64,000 nt of DNA from Tautonia sp040717455 (GTDB taxonomy: Bacteria > Planctomycetota > Planctomycetia > Isosphaerales > Isosphaeraceae): positions 124,001 through 188,000 of the forward strand of contig NZ_JBFEFH010000004.1 in NCBI RefSeq assembly GCF_040717455.1, in the 5' to 3' direction. Below, piece by piece: positions 25,020-34,634 of this stretch. Below the pieces are notes generated by a model. It saw only the letters and a program-made list of their open reading frames with translations, had not been told where the DNA came from and did not search any database. A program made the position numbers and the translations under genes. Position 1 is the first letter of the stretch, and every line of letters starts with the position of its first letter.

Positions 25020-28000
25020 TCAGTCGAAGTCCACCGCCTCGTTCCTGGCCCCTTTCGGTTCTTCCTCCTCGTTGATCGGTTGCCAGTCGGCGTCGGCCAC
25101 GATGGCTTCCGAGACGGGCAAGGTCGGGTCCCGATCGACCCGGATCGTCTGCCGGAAGGTCGCGCCGTCGACCTCAAGGATGATGCCGTAAGTCCCGGGA
25201 GGGACCGGAGTTCCCCTCGCCGGACGGCCCAGGGAACGCCTCCGCCCCCCGTCCTCCCTGCGGGTCAGGTCCCAGACGACCCGGTGCAGGCCCGGTTGCC
25301 GGGAGGTCCTGAGGGTTTGCAGGGCCTGACCCGCCGCGTCGACCACCGTCAGGGAGACCTCCTCGGCCTCCTCGGTCATCGAGTAGTAGAGCACGCCCCC
25401 GTCCGTCGGGTTCTCGCCGTAGAACTTCCGGTTGGTCCCACCTCGGATCGGCTCCCGCTTCCATCGGACCGCGGGCAGGGGGCGGTAGAGGTGGGCCTTC
25501 GCCTCGCGGACCTCCTCGGTCATCTCGCGGAGCGGAGACACGTCGAGCACCCAGAGGCTCCGGCCGTGCGTGGCGGCGACGATCTCCCCGGCGGTCGGAT
25601 GGACGGCGATCTCGTGGATCGCCACGGTCGGCAGGTTGCTGTTGAGCGACTGCCACGACCCGCCGCGATCGACCGAGAACCAGAGGGCGAACTCGGTCCC
25701 GCAGTAGAGCAGGTCGGGGTTCGTCACGTCCTCCCGGAGGCATCGGGTCGAGCCTCGGGGGAGGTCGGCGGCGATCGCGTCCCAGGTCTGGCCGTAGTCC
25801 TCGGTGACGAACAGGTAGGGGTTGTCGTCGTCGTTGCGGTGGGCATCGACGGCGACGTAGCAGCGTCCGGCCTCGAATCGGGACGGCTCGATCGAGCTGA
25901 TGCCCCTCGGGCCGGGCAGCCCGAGCGCCTCGGTCACGTCGGCCCACCCGGACCCACCGTCGCGGGTCGCCCAGAGCTTGCCGTCGTCGGTCCCGACGTA
26001 GAGCACGTCGCGATCGACGGGAGACTCCCCCAGGGCCGTGGCGCTGCCGCGGTCGGTCCGGGTGACCTCGGGGGAGATGATCCGCAGGTCGTCCCCGCGG
26101 TCGAGCGACTTCAAGACGTAATTGCCCGCCGCGTAGTAGATCTTCGGGTTGTGGTTCGAGAGGAGGAACGGGGTGTTCCAGTTCCACCGGTAGCGGACCC
26201 CCTCGACCCGAGGCGGCCGGATGCTGCCGCGCTCCCCGGTGCGGAGGTCCACCCGCTGGAGGGCGCCGTACTGGCTGGTGTAGTAGATCAGGTCGGGGTC
26301 GTCGGGGTCGACGCGGCACCGGAAGCCGTCGCCGCCGCCGACCCGGAGCCAGTCTTCATCGGTCGGCCCCTGGCCGTTCCGGGTGGCGACCGGGCCTCCC
26401 CAGGTGCCGTTGTCCTGGAGGCCGCCGTACGCCGAATAGAATCGCCTGGTGTCGACCGCGACGTGGTAGAACTGGCCGAGGGCCAGGTGATTCAGGTGGT
26501 CCCAGTGCTCGCAGCGGTCATACGAGACATAGGTCCCGCCGTCGGTGCCGAGGATGAGATGGCGGCCGTCTCGGGGGTCGATCCACAAGGCGTGGTGGTC
26601 GGCGTGGACACCCTGGCCCCCGTCGGCGGTGAAGGTCTTGCCCCCGTCTTCCGATCGGTGCAGGGCGATACCAAGCACGTAAATCCGTTTCTCGTCCGAG
26701 GGATCGACGCGGATCTTGCTGAAGTACATCGGCCGGGGGTTCAGGCTGTTGATCCGGGTCCAGGTCTCGCCGCCGTCGGTCGACCTGTAGACGCCGCCGG
26801 TCTCGAACCCCTCGTCCCCCTGCTCGTCCTGCTTGTTCTCCTGCTGGCCGCCGAGCGACGACGCGAAGGGGAGTCGCGGGCCTTGCTGGGTCGGCCGCGC
26901 GGCAAAGGTCAGCTCGAAGGTCTTCTCCTCGTCGCCCCGCCGGGCGTCGACGGAGACGGTCTCGCCGGCGAATTTCGACCGGAGCACGTCGATGAGATCC
27001 TGATACCGCTCGACCTTCGTGCCGTCGATCCGGGTGATGACGTCGCCGGATTCCAGGCCGGCCCGGGCGGCGGGGCCATCCGGGGTGATGGCGGTCAGGC
27101 CGGCGCCGATCGCCGAGTCCTCCCCCTGGATGCCCATCAGGGCCGGCTGCTTGCCTTCCGGGATCCGGGGCCCCTCGCCGATGCGTTCCGACTCGACGAT
27201 GGCGAAGACGACCTCCGGATTCGACCGGGAGTAGTTCAGCCCGATGCGGCCGAGCTTGCAGGTCGGCAGGCCCTCGGTGATCCGCGTGAACGATCGGCCG
27301 CCGTCGGTGGTCTTGTAGATGCCGGCCTTCTCGCCGTACTTGACGGCCGGGTCGCCGACGTCGAACTCGTCGCGACGACGCTCGTAGGCGGCCACGAGCA
27401 GGGTGTCCGGGTCGTTCGGGTGCATGACGGCGTCGATGACCCCGGTGTCCTCGTCCAGGTCGAGGATCTTGTCCCAGGTCGCGCCGCCGTCGGTCGTCTT
27501 GAACAGCCCGCGCTGCTCGTTCGGCCCGTAGAGCCGACCGAGGGCCCCGACGTAGACCGTCTGCGGGTCCTCCGGGTGGATCACGATCCGGCCGATCTGG
27601 AACGACTCGGCCAGCCCCATGTTGGCCCAGGTCGTGCCGCCGTCGGTCGACCTGTAGACGCCGTCGCCGTAGGAGACCGAGTTCCTCGGGTTCTGCTCCC
27701 CGGTGCCGACCCAGACGATGTTCGGGTCCGAGGGGGCCACGGCGACGTCACCGATCGAGACGCTCGCCTCGCGGTCGAACAGGTGGGCGAAGGTGATGCC
27801 GTTGTTCGTCGTCTTGAGCAACCCTCCCGAGGCCGTGGCGACGAAGAAGGTGCTGGGGTCGGACTCGACGACCGCCAGGGCGATGATCCGCCCCCCCATG
27901 TTGGCCGGGCCGATCGCCCGCCACCGGAGGCGATCGACCCAGTCGGGGTCGACCGCCGGGGCCCGCGGTCCGGGGTCGGGAGGCTCGGCCTCCTCGTCCT

Positions 28001-28181
28001 TGATCGCCTCGAGTTCCCGGGTGAGTTCCTCGATCTGCTCCTGGAGTTCCGAGACGCGATCGCGAGGCTTGGCGTCATCCTGGCCGGAAACCGTTGTCAA
28101 GGTGAGGGTTGCAACGAACAAAGCGGCCAACACGGTCGATTGCCAACGCACGAAGTTCACCACGGCGGCATTCCGATTCAT
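25020..28181 (-). CDS. Large exported BNR/VPS10-like propeller protein with embedded PDZ domain
   Basis: 1053-aa protein. The order is: signal peptide (1-33), a short coiled coil (VSELQEQIEELTRELEAI), then a sortilin/BNR-type propeller full of YRSTDGGTTW, YKTTDGGRSF and YRSTDGGETW Asp-box repeats. Inserted in the propeller at about residues 380-470 is a PDZ domain (GLTAITPDGPAARAGLESGD, then VITRIDG). A second propeller half ends with DVSPLRE. The C-terminal part has an FN3-like tail (VSLTVVDAAGQALQTLRT). GAGG lies 9 bases before ATG 28181. Relatives are planctomycete proteins annotated as glycosyl hydrolase or VPS10; Asp boxes alone do not prove hydrolase activity. Confidence 0.87.
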   Translation of the reverse strand: MNRNAAVVNFVRWQSTVLAALFVATLTLTTVSGQDDAKPRDRVSELQEQIEELTRELEAIKDEEAEPPDPGPRAPAVDPDWVDRLRWRAIGPANMGGRIIALAVVESDPSTFFVATASGGLLKTTNNGITFAHLFDREASVSIGDVAVAPSDPNIVWVGTGEQNPRNSVSYGDGVYRSTDGGTTWANMGLAESFQIGRIVIHPEDPQTVYVGALGRLYGPNEQRGLFKTTDGGATWDKILDLDEDTGVIDAVMHPNDPDTLLVAAYERRRDEFDVGDPAVKYGEKAGIYKTTDGGRSFTRITEGLPTCKLGRIGLNYSRSNPEVVFAIVESERIGEGPRIPEGKQPALMGIQGEDSAIGAGLTAITPDGPAARAGLESGDVITRIDGTKVERYQDLIDVLRSKFAGETVSVDARRGDEEKTFELTFAARPTQQGPRLPFASSLGGQQENKQDEQGDEGFETGGVYRSTDGGETWTRINSLNPRPMYFSKIRVDPSDEKRIYVLGIALHRSEDGGKTFTADGGQGVHADHHALWIDPRDGRHLILGTDGGTYVSYDRCEHWDHLNHLALGQFYHVAVDTRRFYSAYGGLQDNGTWGGPVATRNGQGPTDEDWLRVGGGDGFRCRVDPDDPDLIYYTSQYGALQRVDLRTGERGSIRPPRVEGVRYRWNWNTPFLLSNHNPKIYYAAGNYVLKSLDRGDDLRIISPEVTRTDRGSATALGESPVDRDVLYVGTDDGKLWATRDGGSGWADVTEALGLPGPRGISSIEPSRFEAGRCYVAVDAHRNDDDNPYLFVTEDYGQTWDAIAADLPRGSTRCLREDVTNPDLLYCGTEFALWFSVDRGGSWQSLNSNLPTVAIHEIAVHPTAGEIVAATHGRSLWVLDVSPLREMTEEVREAKAHLYRPLPAVRWKREPIRGGTNRKFYGENPTDGGVLYYSMTEEAEEVSLTVVDAAGQALQTLRTSRQPGLHRVVWDLTRREDGGRRRSLGRPARGTPVPPGTYGIILEVDGATFRQTIRVDRDPTLPVSEAIVADADWQPINEEEEPKGARNEAVDFD

Positions 28182-28347
28182 CGAAGAAATCCTCAGGAGC
28201 CGATCTCAAGGGATGACGGCGGCGAGTCCAGGGCGAGGGGCGGGCCTGATTTGCGCAATCGCTCAGGCTTTTCCATCTTAGATGAGCGAGAGCGCGGCGG
28301 CATCGGGTCCTATCATTTCAAGACGAACGAGCCGGGGGAACGAGCCG

Positions 28348-29067
28348 ATGAAGGTGGACCACCCACGAATCCCCAAATCCGTTCGACCGCGGAACGCCGG
28401 ACACCACTGGATGAGCGATCAGCAGGAGCAGGAATGGCGGCCCTGGACGAAGGCCGAGGAACGGGCCAATGCCCTGAGCCACGGGCTCGGGTTCCTGGCG
28501 GCCCTGATGGTCTTCCCCTTCCTGATCGGCAGCGCACTTGAGGTCGGCGGGACGACCGCGGCGGTGGCGGCGGCGATCTTCGGGACGACGATGGTGGTCG
28601 TCTATCTCTCGTCGGCGCTCCACCATGCGCTGCCGGAAGGCCGGACGAAGCGGCGGGTCGAGGTCGTGGACCGCGCGGCCATCTTCCTGCTGATCGCCGG
28701 GACGTATACCCCGTTCGCGCTCGGCGTGCTGCGGGGGACCTGGGGCTGGCTCTTGCTGGGCACGGTCTGGAGCCTGGCGCTGTATGGGATCGGCCGGACG
28801 ATCGCCGCGGGGTCGCTGCGCCCCTATCAAGGGACCAGGCTCTATCTGGTGATGGGCTGGTTGATCTTGCTCGTGGTCGGCCCCGTGACCGAGCGGATGG
28901 ACCCGAGGGGGCTGGCCTTGCTGGTGGCGGGCGGGATGGCCTACACGATCGGCGTGGCCTTCTACGCGGCGCACCGGATGAAGTTCCATCATTTGATCTG
29001 GCACGTGTTCGTCCTGGCCGGGTCGGCCTGCCACGTGCTGGCGACGCTCTGGTACGCGTCGGCCTGA
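28348..29067 (+). CDS. Hemolysin III / PAQR-family membrane protein
   Basis: 239-aa integral membrane protein of the HlyIII (bacterial PAQR) family. After a basic N-terminus come the family motif EERANALSHGLGF and seven hydrophobic helices (for example LGFLAALMVFPFLIG, FLLIAGTYTPFALGV, LYLVMGWLILLVV). The conserved SALHHALP motif and the C-terminal HHLIWHVFVLAGSACH carry the His residues of the putative metal site. ATG 28348 has GGGGGA upstream; ATG 28411 is a possible shorter start. Bacterial members are linked to membrane-lipid homeostasis; haemolysis is only the historical name. Confidence 0.9.
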   Translation: MKVDHPRIPKSVRPRNAGHHWMSDQQEQEWRPWTKAEERANALSHGLGFLAALMVFPFLIGSALEVGGTTAAVAAAIFGTTMVVVYLSSALHHALPEGRTKRRVEVVDRAAIFLLIAGTYTPFALGVLRGTWGWLLLGTVWSLALYGIGRTIAAGSLRPYQGTRLYLVMGWLILLVVGPVTERMDPRGLALLVAGGMAYTIGVAFYAAHRMKFHHLIWHVFVLAGSACHVLATLWYASA

Positions 29068-29261
29068 GTCGGGAAGGGGAGGGCGTCCGAACCCCGGTCG
29101 ATCGCGAACCCGTCGGCCGGGGACCGGCCCCGTCGCGGGAGGCTCCCCCTTGCGTGGCCCGCCGTCCGTGTCAGAATCGGGACGGGTCGAGGCGGAGGGG
29201 CTCGGCGGCGAGCCCGACTCGGTCCGCCCCTTTTTGGCCCGATCGGCGAGCAACGCGACCG

Positions 29262-30866
29262 ATGAACGACGAGCCCGAGCAGCCGCAGATGCCCCCCGAC
29301 GCGACCGACCCGCCCGCCCAGGTCACGGGGGTCGACCCCGAGAGCCGGAGATCGGCGATCGATCGCGCCTTGAACCTGATCGAGCGGCTCGGCAACATGC
29401 TGCCCGATCCGGCGGTGTTGTTCCTGATCCTGATGGTGGTCGTCTGGGGGGCGTCGGCGGCGCTCGCCCCGATCGAGTTCACCGAGATCCATCCCGTCAC
29501 CCAGGAGCCGATCCGGATCCAGAACCAGTTGACCGGCGAGAGCCTGGCCGACTTCCTGGCGAACATGGTCGCCACATTCGTCGGCTTCCACCCGCTGGGG
29601 GTGGTGCTGGTGGCCCTGCTCGGGGTGGGGGTGGCCGAGCACACCGGCTTCATCAATGCGGGATTGAAGGCCCTGCTGGGGATCACGTCTCGTTCGCTGT
29701 TGACGCCCATGCTCATCCTGGTGGCGATCGTCAGCCACACGGCCGCCGACGCCGGTTATGTGCTGGTGATCCCGCTCGGGGGGGTGATCTTCCATGCCGC
29801 CGGGCGGCATCCGCTGGCGGGGATCGCGGCGGCCTTCGCCGGGGTCTCGGGGGGGTTCAGCGCGAACTTCATCCCGTCGGGGATCGACCCGTTGCTCCAG
29901 GGCTTGACGCAGGCCGGGGCGCAGGTGATCGACTCCGACCGCCTGGTGAACCCGCTCTGCAACTGGTACTTCACGGCGGCGTCGTCGGCCCTCATCATCC
30001 TGCTGGGTTGGTACCTGACGGACCGGGTCATCGAGCCTCGGCTGGCCATGACGAAGGTCGACGGGGACCTCTCCGACCTGCAGCCGATGGAGTCGCTCGG
30101 CAAGCGCGAATGGCGAGGGCTGGTGGCCGCCCTGGTGGCGATGGTCGGCAGCATCGTCGCGCTCGGGGTCCTGAGCATGCCGGCCGATTCCCCCTTGCGG
30201 TCGCCCGAAGGGGGCTTGACCGACGCCAGGGCCCGGCTGATGCAATCGATCGTCCCCTTGATCTTCCTCCTCTTCCTGATCCCGGGCGTCGTGTACGGCT
30301 ACGTGGCCGGGACGGTCAACGACCACCGGGACATCGTCAAGGGGATGAGCAAGTCGATGGCGGCGATGGGGTATTACATCGTCCTCGCCTTCTTCGCGTC
30401 CTTGTTCATCAAGGCGTTCAATGACTCGAACATCGGTGCATTGTTGGCGCTGAAGGGGGCCGACGGCCTGCGGGCGCTGCGATTGCCGCCGCAGGTCACG
30501 ATCGTCGGGATCATCCTCCTGACCGGGTCGGTCAATCTGCTTGTGGGATCGGCCTCGGCCAAGTGGGCCTTGCTGTCGCCGATCTTCGTGCCGATGCTGA
30601 TGCAACTGGGCATCTCTCCCGAGCTGACCCAGGCGGCCTACCGCGTGGGGGACTCGACCACGAACATCATCACCCCCCTGATGCCCTACTTCCCCCTGGT
30701 GGTGGTCTACTGCCAGCGCTACGTGAGGGGGACGGGGATCGGCACGCTCGTGTCGCTGATGCTGCCCTATTCGGTGGTCTTCCTCGTGGCCTGGACGGTC
30801 TTCCTGGTGATCTACTGGATGCTCGGGATCCCGATGGGACTCGACGCGCCGTACGCCTATCCCTGA
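29262..30866 (+). CDS. AbgT-family transporter
   Basis: 534-aa inner-membrane transporter. The family includes AbgT (p-aminobenzoyl-glutamate uptake) and MtrF-type antimetabolite exporters. Diagnostic segments are LGNMLPDPAVLFLILMV, GLKALLGITSRSLLTP, AADAGYVLVIPLGG, GVSGGFSANFIPSG and the C-terminal GDSTTNIITPLMPYFPLVV. About 12 hydrophobic helices are visible. ATG 29262 begins a polar 40-residue cytoplasmic tail before the first family block; the frame is open upstream to 29154. It follows the HlyIII gene by 194 bases. Family membership does not decide between uptake and export here. Confidence 0.92.
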   Translation: MNDEPEQPQMPPDATDPPAQVTGVDPESRRSAIDRALNLIERLGNMLPDPAVLFLILMVVVWGASAALAPIEFTEIHPVTQEPIRIQNQLTGESLADFLANMVATFVGFHPLGVVLVALLGVGVAEHTGFINAGLKALLGITSRSLLTPMLILVAIVSHTAADAGYVLVIPLGGVIFHAAGRHPLAGIAAAFAGVSGGFSANFIPSGIDPLLQGLTQAGAQVIDSDRLVNPLCNWYFTAASSALIILLGWYLTDRVIEPRLAMTKVDGDLSDLQPMESLGKREWRGLVAALVAMVGSIVALGVLSMPADSPLRSPEGGLTDARARLMQSIVPLIFLLFLIPGVVYGYVAGTVNDHRDIVKGMSKSMAAMGYYIVLAFFASLFIKAFNDSNIGALLALKGADGLRALRLPPQVTIVGIILLTGSVNLLVGSASAKWALLSPIFVPMLMQLGISPELTQAAYRVGDSTTNIITPLMPYFPLVVVYCQRYVRGTGIGTLVSLMLPYSVVFLVAWTVFLVIYWMLGIPMGLDAPYAYP

Positions 30867-30955
30867 TTTTGGACGCGAAGGTGTGCCCGGACCCCGGGGA
30901 GGACGATCCCGTTTCCTCCTCCGGGTTCCGGGCCGGTTGAGGCTCGATCGTCCGA

Positions 30956-32743
30956 TCAGGACGGCTCCAGGCCCATCGCTTGGCGTCCCTGATCGGACAG
31001 GCGGGCGATCGTCCAGGGGGGGTTCCAGGTCAGGTCGACGACGACGTCCCGAATCCCGTCGACCCTGAGCACATGTTCGCGGATCCCCTCGCTCACCCGT
31101 CCTCCGCCCTGGGAGACGAGGAAATCGTGGACCGGGCGGCCGCGGTGCGGCATGGTGACGAGCACTTGGGCGATCCCGGCCCGGACGCGGACATCGTAGA
31201 CGTAGCCGAGGTCGACGATGCTGGCCTCGGCGGTGTAGAGCTGCTCGTCCTTCACCCGATGCAGGGCCTGCCAGATCTTGCGCTTGAGCGGCCCGAACTC
31301 CTCGGTCTCTCCGCCTCGGGCGAGCGCACCGAGGGCCTGCGGGCGGGGAACCTGGGGGAGTCCGTCCGCGCGGCACTCGATCGGATTCAAGAGCCGATGA
31401 CGCATGGCCTCCAGGGACTCGGCGTCATCGCTCCCCGAGTGGGCGAACAGGTGATAGGCGTTGCGTTGATGGAAGACGGTGCCGGCCTTCAGCAGCGTCT
31501 TCTGCGCCGGGTATCGGCTCCAGAGCTGCCCGTGCCCCTCGTAGAAGAGGGTCGGCGAGCCGGAGTGGTCGATCCGGTCGTGCCCCTCGACCCGATGCTC
31601 CAGCCAGAAGGCGAGGAAGGCGTCGTGGCTGCGGTCGTTGTAGAACCCGACGCCCCAGAGATCGTCGGCCGACTCGGGGGGGATCGGGCCGTCGTGCAAT
31701 TTGCCCGAGGCGTCGAACCAGATGAGGTTCGTGTAGGAGTAGCCGGAGAAGACCCACTCGTCGTCGCGCATGGCCTCGATCCGGAGATCCTTGATGACCT
31801 CCATGGTCCCTTCCTTGACGAAGTACGGGAGGCCGGCGTGGAAGGTGTAGGTCTGGTCGATGTGCATGCGGCTCGGCGTGAAGAGCGGGTGGATGGGGCT
31901 GTGCGGGAATCCCCAGCGCCGGACCCGGACGAAGACCGGGCCCCGCTCGATCTCGTAATCGGGGCATTCGGCCCAGTTGCGCACCCGGAGCTTCTGGAAT
32001 GACCCCTGGTCGACATAATCATGTGCCCAGTCGATCCCGGGGGGTTCGCCGTGCCCCTTGCCCCCGGCGTAGAGCTCCAGGCCGTGCTGCCGACGAGAGA
32101 CCAGGCGTTCGAGCTGGCCGACCTGCGCGGAGAGCTGCGCGACGTAATGCTGATTGCTGATCTCCAGCGCGTAGCCCTCGCCGTCGACCGTCAGGTCGGT
32201 GACGTACTCCGGGCGCTCGGCGTTGGGGTTGCCGGTGAAGACGAGGTAGGAGGACCGGTCGTGCTGGGGGACGTCGGCGAGGAAGGCCAGGCGGCATCGC
32301 CAGCCCCGATCGGACCGGGTCACCCCGGAGACCTGCGAGGGCAACTCCTCCAGCGTCCCGAGCGCCGGGTCGACGCGAGCGACCCGGAGTTCCCGGGCCG
32401 GGTCGGTCGCCTGGTCGGCCCGGAGTCGGAGGCGAATCTCGATCGGTTCGCGATCACGAGCCTGCCCGATCGTCTCGAACAATGACAGGGCCTGCACGAA
32501 CTCCCAGCCGCGTGCCCAGTCGGCCCAGGGCCCGGGGAGCTCCCCGACGGCGACGAACCCGTCGGCATCCAGGTGCGCCGGCCCCGGATCCTCCGACTTC
32601 TGGCGATCGCAGTGAATCGTGTCTCGGATCGACTCCGCCAGCGAGAGGGCCAGGTCGAACCGCCCGTCCTCGTAGGCGGCCCGGAGGAGGCGGACCTTCT
32701 CGGAAACGGGGTCGGTCCGATCGTTCGAGGGGCTTCGACGCAT
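30956..32743 (-). CDS. Protein with unidentified N-terminal region fused to DUF59 (MIP18/PaaD-like) domain
   Basis: 595-aa protein. The first 490 residues are rich in aromatic and acidic residues (TYTFHAGLPYFVKEG, WVFSGYSYTNLIWFD, VGFYNDRSHDAFLAFWLEH) and resemble a beta-sandwich or sugar-binding fold that I cannot name. The last 105 residues are a DUF59 domain: IVDLGYVYDVRV and WNPPWTIARLSDQGRQAMGL, as in iron-sulfur assembly factors. The conserved Cys of the usual T-x-GCP segment is replaced (PHRGRPVH). The start ATG 32743 has weak ribosome-binding sequence. It is divergent from the amidohydrolase. An iron-sulfur role is doubtful given the missing Cys. Confidence 0.8.
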   Translation of the reverse strand: MRRSPSNDRTDPVSEKVRLLRAAYEDGRFDLALSLAESIRDTIHCDRQKSEDPGPAHLDADGFVAVGELPGPWADWARGWEFVQALSLFETIGQARDREPIEIRLRLRADQATDPARELRVARVDPALGTLEELPSQVSGVTRSDRGWRCRLAFLADVPQHDRSSYLVFTGNPNAERPEYVTDLTVDGEGYALEISNQHYVAQLSAQVGQLERLVSRRQHGLELYAGGKGHGEPPGIDWAHDYVDQGSFQKLRVRNWAECPDYEIERGPVFVRVRRWGFPHSPIHPLFTPSRMHIDQTYTFHAGLPYFVKEGTMEVIKDLRIEAMRDDEWVFSGYSYTNLIWFDASGKLHDGPIPPESADDLWGVGFYNDRSHDAFLAFWLEHRVEGHDRIDHSGSPTLFYEGHGQLWSRYPAQKTLLKAGTVFHQRNAYHLFAHSGSDDAESLEAMRHRLLNPIECRADGLPQVPRPQALGALARGGETEEFGPLKRKIWQALHRVKDEQLYTAEASIVDLGYVYDVRVRAGIAQVLVTMPHRGRPVHDFLVSQGGGRVSEGIREHVLRVDGIRDVVVDLTWNPPWTIARLSDQGRQAMGLEPS

Positions 32744-33006
32744 GACGCTACTCGATTCTGAGTTCTGATTGGGACCGAAGCGACCGCTTGGTGCACGCCG
32801 CGCAATCAACCCGATGGTAAACCGCCACCCCGGGCCGGGCCAGCACGCAGCAATCCCGGCCGATGAGGCGTCACGCCCCCTGGCGATCGCGTGATGAGAA
32901 TCGGATGCCGATGCTTGACACGCGTCGCTCGGGGTGCTGCGATAGCCGTCCGATTGGTCCGCCCGAAATCCGACTGCCGCTGGATACCGCCCAAGGAGCA
33001 CTCGCG

Positions 33007-34086
33007 ATGGGAATCGAATCAAACGACCTCGAACCGGGGCGTCCGGACGGCCCGACGACTCTCCCATCGACGACGATCTCCCGACGCAACCTGATGGGGG
33101 CAGCCCTGGCCGGGGTCGCCGGCCTCTCCCTCGCCGGACGACCGCGCCGCGCCGGCGGGGCGGCCCAGGAGCGGAATGCCGCCCGGACGGATGCCCAGGT
33201 GGATGCGCAGGCCCGGGTGGCCCCGCTCTCGATCGAAGACGAGCCCTACATCGACGCTCATTCCCACATCTGGACACCCGACCTCGATCGCTACCCCCTT
33301 GCCGAGGGCTTCACCCGCGACGACATGCAGCCCCCCTCGTTCACGGCCGAGGAGCTGCTGGCGACGTGCCGCCCCTCGGGGGTGGGTCGGGTGAACCTGA
33401 TTCAGATGAGCTACTACGGATTCGACAATACGTACATGCTCGACATGATCGCCGCGTACCCCGATCGCTTCGTCGGCACGGCGATCATCGACCCCGAGGG
33501 CCGGGACCCCGCCGCCGAGATGGCGGCCCTGGCGACGAAGGGGGTCCGAGCCTTCCGCGTCCAACCGCAGTTGCTCAACCTCCCGATCGATCGGTGGCTC
33601 GATCACCCCGGCTACGACGCGATGTTCTCCAAGGCCCCCGAGACGCGGCAGGCCATCAGCTTCCTGATCGACCCTGATGCGTTGCCGGAGGTCGATCGGG
33701 CCTGCCGGGCCTATCCGGAGACCGCGTTCATCGTCGACCACCTGGCCCGGATCGGCGTCGATGGCCAGTTCCGATCGGCCGACATCGCGGCCCTCTGCGA
33801 TCTCTCCCGGAACCCCAATGCCTATGTCAAGATCGGGGCCTTCTACGCGCTCAGTCCCATGGGACCTCCCTACCGTGACCTGGCCCCCTTGATTCGCCGC
33901 GTGATCGACGCCTATGGACCCCGCCGCTGCATGTGGGAAAGCGATTGCCCGTTCCAGGTGGTCGATCACTCGTATGAAAGCAGCATCGACCTGATCCGAT
34001 CGCATCTCGATTTCCTCGATGACGACGACCGACGCTGGCTCCTCACCCGGACTGCCGAGGAACTCCTGTTCCGGCCGGCCCCCTGA
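33007..34086 (+). CDS. Amidohydrolase family 2 metal-dependent hydrolase
   Basis: 359-aa TIM-barrel hydrolase of the amidohydro_2 family. A Tat-like signal (SRRNLMGAALAGVAGLSLAG, residues 25-44) suggests export after folding. The catalytic domain starts with YIDAHSHIW (metal ligands), then EDEPYID and HPTs replaced by strand motifs such as IQMSYYGFDNTYM, VGTAIIDPEG and FIVDHLAR. WESDCPFQVVDHSYE closes the barrel with the usual Asp ligand. AAGGAG lies 7 bases before ATG 33007, deciding the start. It is divergent from the DUF59-fusion gene with 263 bases between. The substrate is unknown; decarboxylase or lactonase activity is possible. Confidence 0.88.
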   Translation: MGIESNDLEPGRPDGPTTLPSTTISRRNLMGAALAGVAGLSLAGRPRRAGGAAQERNAARTDAQVDAQARVAPLSIEDEPYIDAHSHIWTPDLDRYPLAEGFTRDDMQPPSFTAEELLATCRPSGVGRVNLIQMSYYGFDNTYMLDMIAAYPDRFVGTAIIDPEGRDPAAEMAALATKGVRAFRVQPQLLNLPIDRWLDHPGYDAMFSKAPETRQAISFLIDPDALPEVDRACRAYPETAFIVDHLARIGVDGQFRSADIAALCDLSRNPNAYVKIGAFYALSPMGPPYRDLAPLIRRVIDAYGPRRCMWESDCPFQVVDHSYESSIDLIRSHLDFLDDDDRRWLLTRTAEELLFRPAP

Positions 34087-34529
34087 TCCCTCCCGACCCC
34101 CGGCCCGGACAGCCCCGCCCCCTCCGGGGCCGCGCCCCTCAAGGCCATCGTCGCCTCTGACCCCCTGGAGTCCGGTCCCCCCACACGAACCTTCCCGCCG
34201 AGGCCAATCAACCGGCCTCGGCCCTCGGTACATCGGCGATCCCCGCTCGTCCCGAAACCACGTCGAACCGGCTCCATGCGATGTCCCCGACTTCGCAAAT
34301 CGCCTCCTCTCCCTTCTCTTCTCTCCTATAGCCGCATCCGCTCATCTCGCCGATTTTCCCGCAACTTCGAACGATTCGGCGAGCGACCCTGCCAATCGGC
34401 CTTGAACTCCGGCCCCGGTGTTGATTAAATATCCCTCCTGCCTGGTTCCACTCGACGTGATTCGATCGAGGATCCTCGCCCCGTTTTTTTTCACCACCGC
34501 TTCGTGGTGTCTTCGGCTGCTCTCCGAAT
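34087..34529. other. Non-coding region upstream of tRNA-Gln
   Basis: 443 bases from the amidohydrolase stop to tRNA-Gln. It shows no convincing open frame. A less G+C-rich part at 34300-34500 probably holds the tRNA promoter. No hairpin with T-tract was found. Confidence 0.45.
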
Positions 34530-34600
34530 TGGGGAATGGTGTAACGGTAGCACGCTTGACTCTGGATCAAGTAGTCTAGGTTCGAATCCTAGTTCCCCAG
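34530..34600 (+). tRNA. tRNA-Gln (anticodon CTG)
   Basis: 71-nt tRNA. Acceptor TGGGGAA/TTCCCCA has the T1-A72 pair typical of glutamine tRNAs. Anticodon stem CTTGA/TCAAG carries loop CTCTGGA (anticodon CTG). T arm CTAGG-TTCGAAT-CCTAG and discriminator G are clear. CCA is not encoded. A rho-independent terminator follows after 8 bases. Confidence 0.95.
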
Positions 34601-34608
34601 CTCACGAG

Positions 34609-34634
34609 AAACCCGCCGAGACGGCGGGTTTTTT
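34609..34634 (+). terminator. Rho-independent terminator of tRNA-Gln
   Basis: AAACCCGCCG (34609-34618) and CGGCGGGTTT (34622-34631) form a perfect stem with loop AGA, ending in six T residues (34629-34634). It lies directly after the tRNA. Confidence 0.93.

Noticed and set aside
22296..28541. Plus-strand open frame of 2081 codons
   Set aside because: It runs antisense to three genes with clear signal peptides and domains (Ig-like, propeller and BNR/PDZ). Its translation is low-complexity Arg/Asp/Gly/Pro, as expected from the opposite strand of G+C-rich genes.
28989..31376. Minus-strand open frame of 795 codons over the AbgT gene
   Set aside because: Antisense to a well-conserved transporter; the His/Asp/Arg-rich translation has no domain.
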